Source: Mesorhizobium sp. RMAD-H1
Lineage (GTDB): Bacteria > Pseudomonadota > Alphaproteobacteria > Rhizobiales > Rhizobiaceae
NCBI RefSeq assembly: GCF_014191375.1
Contig: NZ_JACHWN010000009.1
Location: forward strand, 186,001-250,000
Reading direction: 5' to 3'
Length of the DNA: 64,000 nt
The notes under the pieces were generated by a model. It saw nothing but the letters and a program-made list of their open reading frames with translations, was not told the DNA's origin and did not search any database. Shown here in pieces: positions 25,336-34,252 of the stretch (the stretch's first letter is position 1; each line of letters begins with the position of its first letter). Both the position numbers and the translations under genes were made by a program.

Positions 25336-26439
25336 TTACTGGACGTTTGCGCCGACGACGCTGTCCCAGGACTTCGTGATCACTTCATTGGACGCCTTCT
25401 GGTCGCCGAGCGTCGGGAAGACCGCCTTCTCATAGGCTTCCGCCGGAGGCAGCTTGTCGAGGAGTTCCTGCGGAACCTTGCCGTTCTTGACGAGGTCGTT
25501 GAAGCGGATCGGATGGCAATAGCCCTTCAGCCAGCCGAGCTGGCCTTCGTCGGAATAGAGATATTCCATCCACAGCTTGGCGGCGTTGGGATGCGGCGCA
25601 TAGGCGCTGATCGCCTGGACATAGACGCCGGCGACGACGCCGGATTTGGGAACAACGACCTCGACCTCGGGATTGCCGTTCAGCGTGTCGCGGTCGGCAA
25701 GGGCGTTGTAGTCCCAGCGGATCAGGATGGGCGTGGAACCCTGGGCCAGGGATGCGGCCTTGCCGATAACCGGCACGAAATTACCCTTGGCATTGAGCTG
25801 CTTGAAGAAATCGAGGCCGGCTTCGCCAGCTTTGGCCCCGGCTTCCGCACCGGTGGAGAGACCGGCGGCATAGACGCCGAGAATAGCCTGGTTCGAAGCG
25901 CGCGGATCGCCTGCCAGCGCTACCGAGTTCTTGTATTCGTCCTTCAGCAGGTCAGACCAGTCCTGCGGCACGTTCTGGATGATGTCCTTGTTCACCTCGA
26001 ACGCGAGCACACCGTAATAATCCCCATACCAGTGGCCTTCGGGATCCTTGGCGCTGTCAGGGATCGAATCCCAGGTAGAGACTTTATAAGGCTGCGTCAG
26101 GCCTTCAGCCTTGGCGGAGGGGCCGAACGAGAAGCCGACGTCGATGACATCGGGCGCCTGCGGACCCTTGTTGTCCTTGTTGGCCTTGATCGCCTCGATC
26201 TCGTCGCCCGAACCCGCATCGGGATTGAGCTCATTGATCTCGATGCCGTATTTCTTCTTGAAGCCGGCGATCAGCTCGCCATAACCGCACCAGTCGTGCG
26301 GCAGCGCGATGGTCGTCAGCTGACCCTCGGCCTTGGCGGCGGCGATAAGCTCGGCGGATGGCTCCGCAGCAGCGACGTTGGCACCTACAATGGCGAGAGC
26401 GGTCGATAGAGACAGCAACCGTGCTGAATACCCAAGCAT
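25336..26439 (-). CDS. ABC transporter substrate-binding protein
   Basis: A 367-aa periplasmic protein with a signal peptide ending near VGANVAAAEP. The body (IDVGFSFGPSAKAEG, GHWYGDYYGVLAFEVNKDI, TPILIRWDYNALAD) resembles the SBP_bac_6 / iron-phosphonate-polyamine group. The start at 26439 follows GGGGAG and gives the signal peptide; the frame extends to 26577 but that part is not signal-like. First gene of the importer operon. Ligand not determined. Confidence 0.88.
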   Translation of the reverse strand: MLGYSARLLSLSTALAIVGANVAAAEPSAELIAAAKAEGQLTTIALPHDWCGYGELIAGFKKKYGIEINELNPDAGSGDEIEAIKANKDNKGPQAPDVIDVGFSFGPSAKAEGLTQPYKVSTWDSIPDSAKDPEGHWYGDYYGVLAFEVNKDIIQNVPQDWSDLLKDEYKNSVALAGDPRASNQAILGVYAAGLSTGAEAGAKAGEAGLDFFKQLNAKGNFVPVIGKAASLAQGSTPILIRWDYNALADRDTLNGNPEVEVVVPKSGVVAGVYVQAISAYAPHPNAAKLWMEYLYSDEGQLGWLKGYCHPIRFNDLVKNGKVPQELLDKLPPAEAYEKAVFPTLGDQKASNEVITKSWDSVVGANVQ

Positions 26440-26735
26440 AAATAACTCCCCTGTTTGGAACGGCGAACGCCTTTGGCTCGATTTCAGCATCCGCGCCCTC
26501 CCGATAGTCTCATCGAATGACAATTGGATGACAGTCGCTGCCGGTGCAGGATTTCGCAACGGCAGGAAGTGAACCACTTTTCCAGGGGCTTAGCAATTGA
26601 TCCGTTTTGATAAATCACGGCTTATGACAGAAATATTTCAGATCTGTGACGCAGTGACAGACGCTTCTTGGCGCGTATCGATCGCCAAACCCGTCCCAAT
26701 TTCTTGGGCGCGGCGCAGCCGCATGCGGCTGCCAG
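26440..26735. other. Intergenic region before the ABC importer operon
   Basis: About 296 bp without a credible gene. It must hold the promoter for the leftward ABC operon and the 3' end of the efflux operon. No clear operator or terminator was recognised by eye. A comparatively AT-rich stretch at 26600-26660 could be the promoter. Confidence 0.4.
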
Positions 26736-28322
26736 CTAATGGCCCCCGCCGCCGCCCGCCGCCTTGCCCGGCTTGCGCAGGAGAACGGCGAAGACCGCCA
26801 GGGATGCAAACAGCAGCGTCAGGATGAAGAACACGTCGATGAAGGACATGAGCGTCGCCTGCTGGCGGACCATGGCGGACATCCTGGCCAGAGCGGCGGT
26901 GCTGCCGTCGATGCCGCTGGCGTTGAACCTGGCCGCCATGCTGGCGAGCATGTCCTCGGCTTCGCGATTGCCCCAGCTGACATGTTCCGCCAGGCGGGCA
27001 TAGTGCATGTCGGCGCGATCGGTCAGGACGGTGTTGATGACGGCGAGGCCGACGGCACCGCCGAGATTGCGCGTCAGGTTGAACAGGCCCGAGGCATTCT
27101 TCAGGCGCGAGGGCGGGAGCGTGCCGAGCGCCAGATTGTTGATCGGCACCATGCAGAGCATGAGCGAGCAGCCGCGCAGGATCTGCGGCAGCAGCAGCTC
27201 GTGGAAATCCCAGTCGGCCGTCAGCCCCGTCATCGTCCATGTGCCCGCGGCGAAGCCGAGAAAGCCGATCATCATCATCAGGCGCGGGTCCATGCGATTG
27301 GAGAGGAAGCCCGCAACCGGCGCGGTCATGAACATGGCGAGACCGCTGACGAACAGGGCCTCGCCGATCATCAGCGCGTCATAGCCGCGGATCTGGCCGA
27401 GATAGAGCGGATAAAGATAAGTCAGGCCATAAAGGCCGACGCCCATGACGAAAGAGAAGAGCGAGCCGAAGGCGAAATTGATATTGCTGAAGGCGCGCAG
27501 ATCGACGATCGGCTCCTCGGCGGTAAAGACGCGATAGAAGAAGACGATCGCGCCAACGGCGAGGACGATGCTGAAGAGCAGGATCGTCTCATCCTGCAGC
27601 CAGTCGTTGCGCGGCCCTTCCTCCAGGACGAATTCGAGCGAACCGAGGAAGGCGGCCATGCCGGCCAGGCCCCACCAGTCGAACTTGCTGAGGAGCGAGC
27701 TGTCGCCTTCATCGAAATCGATGAGGTTCCATGCGGCGATCGTCACGAGAATGCCGGGGCCGACATTGACCAGAAACAGCCAGTGCCAGGAAAAGACATT
27801 GCTGAGGTAGCCGCCCACAGTCGGGCCTATGGTCGGGGCGAGCGTGGCGACGAGGCCGATCATCGGCGAGACGATGGAGCGCTTCGAGGGTGGAAAGATG
27901 GTGAATGCGGCCGCAAACACGCTCGGGATCATGCCGCCGCCGATAAAGCCCTGTATCGCGCGGTATACGATCATCTGGTCGATGCTGGTCGCGGTCGCGC
28001 AGAGTACGCTGGCAAGGGTGAAGCCCGCGGCCGAGACGGTAAACAGCACGCGTGTCGACAGGAGCCGTCCGAGAAAACCGGAAAGCGGGATCATGATGAC
28101 TTCCGCGATCAGATAGGAAGTCTGAACCCAGGATATCTCGTCGGAACTCGCGCTCAGCCCCGCCTGGATCTCCTCGAGCGAAGCCGAAACGATCTGGATG
28201 TCCAGAATGGCCATGAACATGCCGAAGACCATCGCCAGGAAGGCAATGGCCTTTTTCGGATCGATGCGATCGTCGGCAGGCGCCTGGGGCGCCGGCATGT
28301 CGGCTGTGGTCGTCGTGGCCAT
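26736..28322 (-). CDS. MFS multidrug efflux transporter, DHA2 family (EmrB type)
   Basis: A 528-aa inner-membrane drug/proton antiporter with about 14 helices. The DHA2 landmarks are FMAILDIQIVSASLEEI in helix 1 (about 36-52), the QTSYLIAE motif, the PLSGFLGR loop and the antiporter motif C region GPTVGGYLS (about 165-173). The neighbouring HlyD-type adaptor gene 41 bp upstream would link it to an outer-membrane channel, as EmrAB-TolC. The last residues are Gly/His-rich (GGGGGH). Confidence 0.93.
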   Translation of the reverse strand: MATTTTADMPAPQAPADDRIDPKKAIAFLAMVFGMFMAILDIQIVSASLEEIQAGLSASSDEISWVQTSYLIAEVIMIPLSGFLGRLLSTRVLFTVSAAGFTLASVLCATATSIDQMIVYRAIQGFIGGGMIPSVFAAAFTIFPPSKRSIVSPMIGLVATLAPTIGPTVGGYLSNVFSWHWLFLVNVGPGILVTIAAWNLIDFDEGDSSLLSKFDWWGLAGMAAFLGSLEFVLEEGPRNDWLQDETILLFSIVLAVGAIVFFYRVFTAEEPIVDLRAFSNINFAFGSLFSFVMGVGLYGLTYLYPLYLGQIRGYDALMIGEALFVSGLAMFMTAPVAGFLSNRMDPRLMMMIGFLGFAAGTWTMTGLTADWDFHELLLPQILRGCSLMLCMVPINNLALGTLPPSRLKNASGLFNLTRNLGGAVGLAVINTVLTDRADMHYARLAEHVSWGNREAEDMLASMAARFNASGIDGSTAALARMSAMVRQQATLMSFIDVFFILTLLFASLAVFAVLLRKPGKAAGGGGGH

Positions 28323-28363
28323 GACGGCTTATTCCATTGAATCCGGCCGCTGGAGCGGCTGCC

Positions 28364-29635
28364 TTATTTCGCCGCCACCTTGCTTTCGTCAGGCGCGGTG
28401 CGGGTATCGACACTGACGATGACGCTGAGGCCGGCGCGGAACTTGCCGGTGGCAAGCGCCTCGGGCGGAATGGAAATGCGGACCGGAACGCGCTGGACGA
28501 CCTTGGTGAAGTTGCCCGTGGCGTTTTCCGGCGGCAGCAGCGAGAAAACCGAGCCGGAGGCCGGGGCTATCGAGGCCACGGTGCCCTCGAATGTCTCGCC
28601 GTCCAGCGCGTCGACGGAAATGCGCACCTTCTCGCCCGGCTTGATGCCGGCAAGCTGTGTTTCCTTGTAATTGGCGTCGATATAGAGGTGATCGACGGGG
28701 ACGAGCGCCGCTATCCTCTGGCCGGCACTGACGAGATCGCCGAGCTTGCCTGAAAGATTGCCGACGACGCCGTCGAAGGGCGCGCGGATCGTGGTGAAGG
28801 AGAGATCGCGATCCGCCTTGTCGCGGGCGAGCTCAAGCGAGCGCAGGCTGCTTTCGGCCTCTTTATATTGCGCCTGCAGCACGCCGATATTGGCATTGGC
28901 CGCCGCGATCTGTGCTTCGGAACCAGCCAGATTGGCGTTGGCCTGATTGAGGGCCGACGTGGCGGTGTCGAGATCCGACTGGGAGGCAAATCGCGTGTTA
29001 TGCAGCTGCTGTGCCCGCTGCATCGTGGCCTTGGCATTGGTCGCCACCGCTTCTGCGGCGAGCTTTGCCGCCTGGGCCTGCTGGAGCGACGCCTCGGCCG
29101 CCTTGATCTGGGCGGCGATGCTCGCCAGCGTCTCGTGCTGGGTTGCGATCCTGGCTTCGGCTTCCTCTTTTGCGATGCGATAATCGCCGTCGTCGAGCTG
29201 AAAGAGCACGTCTCCCGCCTTGACCAGCTGGTTGGCAACCGGGACCTTCTCGATATAGCCGGTCACCTTCGGCGACAAGGCGGCGATATCACCCTGTACG
29301 TAGGCGTCGTCGGTGGTCACCAGAAACCGGCCTTCGGTCCAATAATCATATCCGTACCAGCCGCCGCCGGCGAGCACGGCGGCAAGCAGCAACGGGAGAA
29401 CGACCCGCCTGCCGATCCCCTTCTTTCCGCCCGACTTCGATGATCTGTCGCCGTCCCCGCCGATCTGCGGTTGCGCGGCGGGGGACGCCTGCGGATACTC
29501 CTTCGGCGCCGGCTGCTCGGCATGAACCGGCTCCTGGCGGGCGGCCCCATCTGCGTGCTGCCCCTGCTTGGCTCCAGGAAACGGGCGAACCTCGCCGCTC
29601 TCGTCGGCCTTTGAAGCGGATCTCGATACTGACAT
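28364..29635 (-). CDS. HlyD/EmrA-family efflux adaptor (membrane fusion protein)
   Basis: The 423-aa protein begins with a long hydrophilic Pro/Gln-rich cytoplasmic tail (1-75), then one membrane helix (VVLPLLLAAVLAGGGWYGYDY, about 78-98). The biotinyl-lipoyl half motifs DDAYVQGDIAALSPKVTG and FDGVVGNL flank a long coiled coil (about 155-270), and a beta-barrel end has VRISIPPEAL. It bridges the EmrB pump to an outer-membrane channel. It is the first gene of the leftward efflux operon, downstream of two palindromic operators. Confidence 0.93.
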   Translation of the reverse strand: MSVSRSASKADESGEVRPFPGAKQGQHADGAARQEPVHAEQPAPKEYPQASPAAQPQIGGDGDRSSKSGGKKGIGRRVVLPLLLAAVLAGGGWYGYDYWTEGRFLVTTDDAYVQGDIAALSPKVTGYIEKVPVANQLVKAGDVLFQLDDGDYRIAKEEAEARIATQHETLASIAAQIKAAEASLQQAQAAKLAAEAVATNAKATMQRAQQLHNTRFASQSDLDTATSALNQANANLAGSEAQIAAANANIGVLQAQYKEAESSLRSLELARDKADRDLSFTTIRAPFDGVVGNLSGKLGDLVSAGQRIAALVPVDHLYIDANYKETQLAGIKPGEKVRISVDALDGETFEGTVASIAPASGSVFSLLPPENATGNFTKVVQRVPVRISIPPEALATGKFRAGLSVIVSVDTRTAPDESKVAAK

Positions 29636-29670
29636 GAGAACGATGACTTTCTATAGGTCTCATCGACAAT

Positions 29671-29684
29671 GAACCGATCGGTTC
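29671..29684. promoter_or_regulatory. TetR-type operator 1
   Basis: GAACCGATCGGTTC is a perfect 14-bp palindrome, 35 bp upstream of the emrA-like start. It shares GAACC/GGTTC half-sites with the second site at 29726-29743, which supports binding by the divergent TetR protein. Confidence 0.8.
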
Positions 29685-29725
29685 GATGTTGACTTAGATC
29701 AGAGCAGGCCCCATATCAAGAGGCA

Positions 29726-29743
29726 TCGAACCGTTTGGTTCGA
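29726..29743. promoter_or_regulatory. TetR-type operator 2
   Basis: TCGAACC-GTTT-GGTTCGA is a perfect inverted repeat with the same half-site as operator 1. Centres of the two sites are about 57 bp apart. It lies immediately before the regulator gene, so autoregulation is expected. Confidence 0.8.
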
Positions 29744-29763
29744 AAATTGTGAAGAGTGAAGGA

Positions 29764-30513
29764 ATGAATTGCGAAAATAAAGCCGGGCCGAACCTCACCG
29801 AGAAAGTCGGGGAGGAAAATGAATCCGTTTGCCCGCGCCAGCACAGGCTCGGCGCAGGCCAGGATCCGGCAAAACGCATGCAGATCCTGGAAGGCGCGCG
29901 CCGGGTTTTCATGCGCATGGGCTTCGACGCCGCCAGCATGAACGACATAACGCGCGAGGCTGGTGTCTCCAAGGGCACGATCTATGTCTATTTCAACAGC
30001 AAGGAAGAGCTGTTCGAGGCGCTGTGCGATGAAAGCCGCGCTTCCATGTTCGCCGGCCTCATGGCGGATATCGAACACGGGCTGTCCGGCCGCGAGGCGC
30101 TGATCAAGTTCGGCATCGCGCTCGTGACGCTGATCACCTCGGAACCGGTTATCCGCGCGCAGCGTATCGTGATCGGCGTTGCCGAGCGCATGCCGGAAGT
30201 GGGCGCGCGTTTCTACGAACGGGGCCCGAAGCGCGGAAAGGCGCTGTTCAAGAAATTCCTTGACGAGCAGGTTGCGGGGGGGCATCTGGCGATTCCCGAT
30301 ACGGAGCTCGCCGCCCATCAGCTGTCGGAACTGTTTCTGGCCGGCATCTACCGCCAGCGCCTGTTCGGCGCCATGCCCGAGGAGCCCGGTCCCGAGCAGA
30401 TCCGCAAGAACGTGATATCGGCGGTTAACCTCTTTTTCATTGCCTATGGGCCGCAGCGGGATAAAATTGAAAAAGCTGCGGAAAATGAGGATTTTACAAT
30501 CTCCTGCAACTAG
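29764..30513 (+). CDS. TetR-family transcriptional regulator of the divergent efflux operon
   Basis: The N-terminal helix-turn-helix (about residues 40-85: KRMQILEGARRVFMRMGF, ASMNDITREAGVSKGTIYVYF) and an all-helical ligand domain mark a TetR repressor, about 249 aa. The ATG at 29764 is chosen; a GTG at 29749 would add five residues and neither has a strong ribosome site. The first 35 residues are an unusual hydrophilic extension containing two Cys. Divergent placement and two palindromes between the genes indicate repression of the emrAB-like pair. Confidence 0.87.
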   Translation: MNCENKAGPNLTEKVGEENESVCPRQHRLGAGQDPAKRMQILEGARRVFMRMGFDAASMNDITREAGVSKGTIYVYFNSKEELFEALCDESRASMFAGLMADIEHGLSGREALIKFGIALVTLITSEPVIRAQRIVIGVAERMPEVGARFYERGPKRGKALFKKFLDEQVAGGHLAIPDTELAAHQLSELFLAGIYRQRLFGAMPEEPGPEQIRKNVISAVNLFFIAYGPQRDKIEKAAENEDFTISCN

Positions 30514-30742
30514 CGCTGGCGGTTTGGGTTCGATCGCGTGACAAACTCCGTTGTATTTTGTGCATAAAGCTACGGAAGTTGTTGAATCCGCTTGTAACGC
30601 TAGTTCCTTTTTGCGCCAGTTGCGCGTCTTGTAGCTATGTCGAATATTCGACTCGCTTATAGACGCGATGCCGTTTATGAAACGGCTTGTGAAAGATGAC
30701 CGCTCATATTTCTAGCGGTCTTTCAATGGCTAAGGACGTACA
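30514..30742 (+). promoter_or_regulatory. Upstream region and leader of the vjbR-like gene
   Basis: Three dyads are visible. A perfect 14-bp palindrome GTCGAATATTCGAC is at 30639-30652, and its core TCGAATATTC recurs upstream of ftcR. A hairpin GCCGTTT/AAACGGC lies at 30670-30686. A hairpin GACCGCT/AGCGGTC lies at 30698-30720, followed by TTTC, ending about 20 bp before the start codon. The region is AT-rich. The last hairpin would sit in the mRNA leader and could control translation or act as an attenuator. Confidence 0.6.
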
Positions 30743-31534
30743 ATGAGCCTCGATCTTGTGCATTTTCCCAACTTCAAGAAGGGCTTTTTCGGCGCTTCTT
30801 CCAAGAGTGGCACGTTGGAACTGCTTTGCCGTGTTCGTGATGAAATAGGCTGTCAGCATATTTCGCATGTTTCGCGTACAAGGCTTGACGAGACGGTTCG
30901 GAGCAATCCGTCCGACCTGTCTGTCGTCATGACGTTTCCCACAAGTTGGATACTAAGATATTCTGCAAAAAATTATTTCAGTGTCGACCCCATGGTGCAG
31001 GACGACTCGCCGCTTTTACGCAGCGATGCCGCCGGCACCGTCCGTGATCTCGAGTTGGATGCGGAAGATTGTCCGGAAGTGAAGGAGTTCATTCGAGACG
31101 GACAGAAGCATGGCCTGGGCAATCTCTTCATTGCCGTAGGTACAACCAACGCGCACGGATTCCCCGGCTCCACCTTGTTCACCTTCGATATTGGTGATGC
31201 CGACAGGCAGAAGTTCATCGAAAAGATGCGCCCGCGTCTCGTGAGTGCATCGGGCCTGATCCACAACTCGCTCTATGGAAGCAAGGAAGGCGGGGCCAGT
31301 GCGGCTGCCGCAAGCCTGCTCACCCGGCGCGAGATCGATTGCCTGCGCTGGGCTGCCAGCGGCAAGACGGACGGCGAGATCGCAGAGATCCTCAACATCG
31401 CCCGCTGGACGGTGGTGACCTATCTGCAGAACGCCAAGATCAAGCTCGGCTGCTCAAACCGGACATCGGCGGTGGCGACGGCGTTGTCGCTCGGCATCAT
31501 CGACATGCCGGATTCGACGCATCTCCAGTCCTGA
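30743..31534 (+). CDS. vjbR: LuxR-type quorum-sensing regulator, VjbR orthologue
   Basis: The 263-aa protein has an N-terminal autoinducer-binding domain (about 20-170; [10 protein letters not shown] start, [25 protein letters not shown]) and a C-terminal LuxR helix-turn-helix (about 193-255; [25 protein letters not shown] in outline, then [14 protein letters not shown]). The start, HTH and ending SLGIIDMP closely match Brucella VjbR, which controls virB and flagellar genes including ftcR. No LuxI-type synthase is in the window. It stands at the left edge of the flagellar block, as in Brucella. Confidence 0.88.
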   Translation: MSLDLVHFPNFKKGFFGASSKSGTLELLCRVRDEIGCQHISHVSRTRLDETVRSNPSDLSVVMTFPTSWILRYSAKNYFSVDPMVQDDSPLLRSDAAGTVRDLELDAEDCPEVKEFIRDGQKHGLGNLFIAVGTTNAHGFPGSTLFTFDIGDADRQKFIEKMRPRLVSASGLIHNSLYGSKEGGASAAAASLLTRREIDCLRWAASGKTDGEIAEILNIARWTVVTYLQNAKIKLGCSNRTSAVATALSLGIIDMPDSTHLQS

Positions 31535-31572
31535 TATCGCAATAGACGGCAGGCGACGGTCTCAAGCCGGTT

Positions 31573-32010
31573 TCAGCCTGCCGCCTGTCTCGGTGATCCG
31601 GGGATACGCGCATCGTCGAAGGCGGCCGCGAGACGCTCGGTGTTGCTGGCCGGGTTTTCGCTCGCCTGATCGAAGGTGATGTGGTTGAGGTCGATCTGCG
31701 AGCCTTCGGCATCGATCATGACGCGGAAATAGGCATAGACGCCCCTGTTGCGAAACTCCATGTCGAGCGTGACGCGGGGCAGGCGGTTCCAGTCCAGTTC
31801 GTATTCGCCGCCATGGCCGAATTGCAGGGTCTGCGGATAGAAGTGCAGCTCGGTCGCTGAATTGACGATATCGGCGATATTGGCGAAAAGCTCGCAACGT
31901 ATGAACGCCATATAATCGGCGACGTCGACAAGCCGGAGATCGCGGATGACCTCGCGCATGTGCTCGGCGATGATGGATTCGCGTGTCAGGGAATATTGCG
32001 TGCTTCTCAT
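31573..32010 (-). CDS. Conserved-looking protein of unknown function beside vjbR
   Basis: A 145-aa soluble protein with no signal peptide or membrane helix. It opens with a helical part (ESIIAEHMREVIRDLRLVDVADYMAFIRC) and continues with an alternating, probably beta-rich part (YELDWNRLPRVTLDMEFRNRGVYAYFRVMIDAEG), with an unstructured Pro/Gly tail. I do not recognise the family. It converges with vjbR (38 bp between stops) and lies 91 bp after flhB in the same direction, so it may be read from the motility operon or alone. Codon use matches its neighbours. Confidence 0.65.
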   Translation of the reverse strand: MRSTQYSLTRESIIAEHMREVIRDLRLVDVADYMAFIRCELFANIADIVNSATELHFYPQTLQFGHGGEYELDWNRLPRVTLDMEFRNRGVYAYFRVMIDAEGSQIDLNHITFDQASENPASNTERLAAAFDDARIPGSPRQAAG

Positions 32011-32101
32011 GCTTTCACCGCTTTACGACCGATGACTCAGGGGATGTCTGGTCTTTTCCTGATAAACTTGCCTATTTTATTCTTGTTTTTCTTTCCTCAT
32101 A

Positions 32102-33175
32102 TCATGCGTGGTGTTTCTGTCGCGAATTGATGAACTGTATAAGCTCGGCAACTGCTTTATAAAACTCCGGTGCAATCACCTGGTCTACTTGTATCTGCTT
32201 ATACAGTGATCTTGCAAGTAGAACATCCTCGAAAACGGGAATGTTGTTTGCCTCGGCAATCTCGCGGATTTTCAGCGCGATCAGGTCCTGCCCCTTGGCC
32301 ACGACGACCGGTGCGGAATCCTGCGCGGGACGGTAGCGCAGTGCTACAGAGAAATGTGTCGGATTGGCGACGACGAGGGTGGCGGTCGGCACCGCTGCGA
32401 TCATGCGCCGGCGCGCCCTGTCGCGCCCGAGCGAGCGCAGACGCGATTTCACCAGCGGGTCGCCTTCCGACTGCTTGTGCTCGTCCTTGACCTCCTGTCT
32501 GGTCATGCGCAATTCGCTCCGCCAGTGGATGCGTGACCAGGCGAGATCGAAGCCGGCGAGAAAGGTGATGGCGACGGCGTTGGCGGCGAGCAGCTGGATG
32601 ACGTTCTGCCGGATGAATTCGGGAAGTGCGCGTGGATCGCTGGCGACGGCATCGGTAAAGAGCGCATTGCTCTTGAAGAAGACGAAGAAGACCACCAGGC
32701 TGGCGGCGGAAAGCTTGAACAGGGATTTCAGGAACTCGACCTGACCGGCCCGCCCGAAAATGCGCGTCCAGCCCTTGGCCGGTGAAATGCGCGACCATTG
32801 CGGCCGGATGCGCTCGCCGACCAGGCGCGGCGCATTCTGGAGCGCGGAAGCGGCTATGCCGGCGACCGGTATGATCACCAATATCGGCAGGAGGGCACTG
32901 CCGACGGCAATGGCCAGAACCTGGAAGAGCTGTCCGACATCCTCGCTGCTGTTGAGAAGCCAGTCTTCGGGACGATCGATCAGCTCGGCCAGGAAGGCGG
33001 CAAGCTTCGCGGTACTAGGCGTGGCGATGAACACGGCGATCAGAAGAAAGGCAATGACCGATGCGAGAATCGGCGCCTCCTTGGAAAAGGGCAGGTTGCC
33101 CTTCTCGACGGCATCGCGGATCTTCTGCTCGGTGGCCTCTTCCGTCTTGCTTTCTTTATCGGGAGCTTCGGACAT
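32102..33175 (-). CDS. flhB: Flagellar export switch protein FlhB
   Basis: FlhB sits in the flagellar type III export gate and switches export from rod/hook to filament proteins. The N-terminal part has four membrane helices (first about residues 38-58). The cytoplasmic domain holds the self-cleavage motif NPTHFSVAL near residue 271. 357 aa is the normal length. It is the last gene of the leftward motA-to-flhB unit, 31 bp after fliG. Confidence 0.96.
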   Translation of the reverse strand: MSEAPDKESKTEEATEQKIRDAVEKGNLPFSKEAPILASVIAFLLIAVFIATPSTAKLAAFLAELIDRPEDWLLNSSEDVGQLFQVLAIAVGSALLPILVIIPVAGIAASALQNAPRLVGERIRPQWSRISPAKGWTRIFGRAGQVEFLKSLFKLSAASLVVFFVFFKSNALFTDAVASDPRALPEFIRQNVIQLLAANAVAITFLAGFDLAWSRIHWRSELRMTRQEVKDEHKQSEGDPLVKSRLRSLGRDRARRRMIAAVPTATLVVANPTHFSVALRYRPAQDSAPVVVAKGQDLIALKIREIAEANNIPVFEDVLLARSLYKQIQVDQVIAPEFYKAVAELIQFINSRQKHHA

Positions 33176-33206
33176 GATGCAGCGGCCGAACGGGCTCGAC
33201 CGCCGG

Positions 33207-34250
33207 TCAGGCGGCCGCGCCCTCCGCTTCGAGATCGATCAGGCCCCGCTCGGAGAGCGCGATCGCCGTGCGGGCGATGGCGCGGCGGGCATCGGCGATA
33301 TTCTGCGCCGTCGTGTTTCCCTGCCCGGCGGCAAGTTCGGTCTCCACCATGCGCCGCCCGCGCGCTGAAAGCGAGGAGAGCACCAGCTCCTGCAGCTTCG
33401 GATCGGCACCGCGCAAGGCCGTGGTGATCTGCTCCGTCTGGATGTCATCGAAGAGGAGCAGGCGCGCGCGCTGCGAAAGCCGGACGATATCCTCGAAGGT
33501 GAAGAGCTTCGCCTTGATCCGCGCCAGGTCGTCGGAATTGAGGTCCGACAGGCTGTCGAGCATGTCGTCGATCTCGACCTTGTCAAGCTGGTTCAGGATA
33601 TTGGCGATCTGGCCATGGTTGGCCTGGCTCGCGCCCTTGTCGGTCTTGCCGGTCACCTCGCGCCGCAGAACGTCCTCGAGCATCTCGGATACGGCCGGTG
33701 TCACGGTCCGGATATGGAGCGTGCGCTGGACGACGAGGCTGCGCAGATTGCCCGGCAGGCCGATGAAAAGGCGTGCGGCGATATCGGACGGCAGCTTGGA
33801 GATGATGTAGGCGATGACCTGCGGGTGCTGTTCGGCGAGATAGGCCTGCAGGGTCTCGATCGGCAGGCGGGTCAGCTGGTCCCACACCGATTCCTGCACC
33901 AGCATCTGTCTCGGACGGTCGTCGAACAGCGCCTCGACCTCTTCCTGCGGCAGCGCTTCCCGCAGAAGCCCTTCGAAGCGCAGGCCGGCTTCCGAGAGTG
34001 CTGCGCCATCGGCGAAGGCATCCTCGAATTCCTTGACCAGTTCCTCGAAATCGGCGGGCGATATCGGGTCGAGCCGGCGGGCATGGGTTGCGAGCAGGCG
34101 CAGATCGTCCGGCTGAAAATGCTTGAGGAGACGCGCCGCGGCAGGCCGCCCGATCGCGACCAGAAGGGCCGCGGCCTTCTGCGGGCCGGACAGCGCCTCG
34201 ATGCCCCGCGCCTCTTCCTCGTCTGCGTCTCGCGTCTCTTTCTCGTACAT
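33207..34250 (-). CDS. fliG: Flagellar motor switch protein FliG
   Basis: FliG links the MS ring to the C ring and takes torque from the MotAB stator. The armadillo-like domains contain the EHPQ motif (YLAEQHPQVIAYI, about residues 137-149). The C-terminal charged torque helix includes DDIQTEQITTALRGAD. 347 aa. fliN ends 2 bp before its start, so the genes are tightly coupled. Confidence 0.95.
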   Translation of the reverse strand: MYEKETRDADEEEARGIEALSGPQKAAALLVAIGRPAAARLLKHFQPDDLRLLATHARRLDPISPADFEELVKEFEDAFADGAALSEAGLRFEGLLREALPQEEVEALFDDRPRQMLVQESVWDQLTRLPIETLQAYLAEQHPQVIAYIISKLPSDIAARLFIGLPGNLRSLVVQRTLHIRTVTPAVSEMLEDVLRREVTGKTDKGASQANHGQIANILNQLDKVEIDDMLDSLSDLNSDDLARIKAKLFTFEDIVRLSQRARLLLFDDIQTEQITTALRGADPKLQELVLSSLSARGRRMVETELAAGQGNTTAQNIADARRAIARTAIALSERGLIDLEAEGAAA

Positions 34251-34252
34251 GC

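Noticed and set aside
26739-28340. 533-codon open frame on the strand opposite the EmrB-type transporter
   Set aside because: It is rich in Arg, Glu, Asp and His with no domain, and mirrors a clear membrane transporter. Long antisense frames are expected in GC-rich DNA with strong third-position bias.
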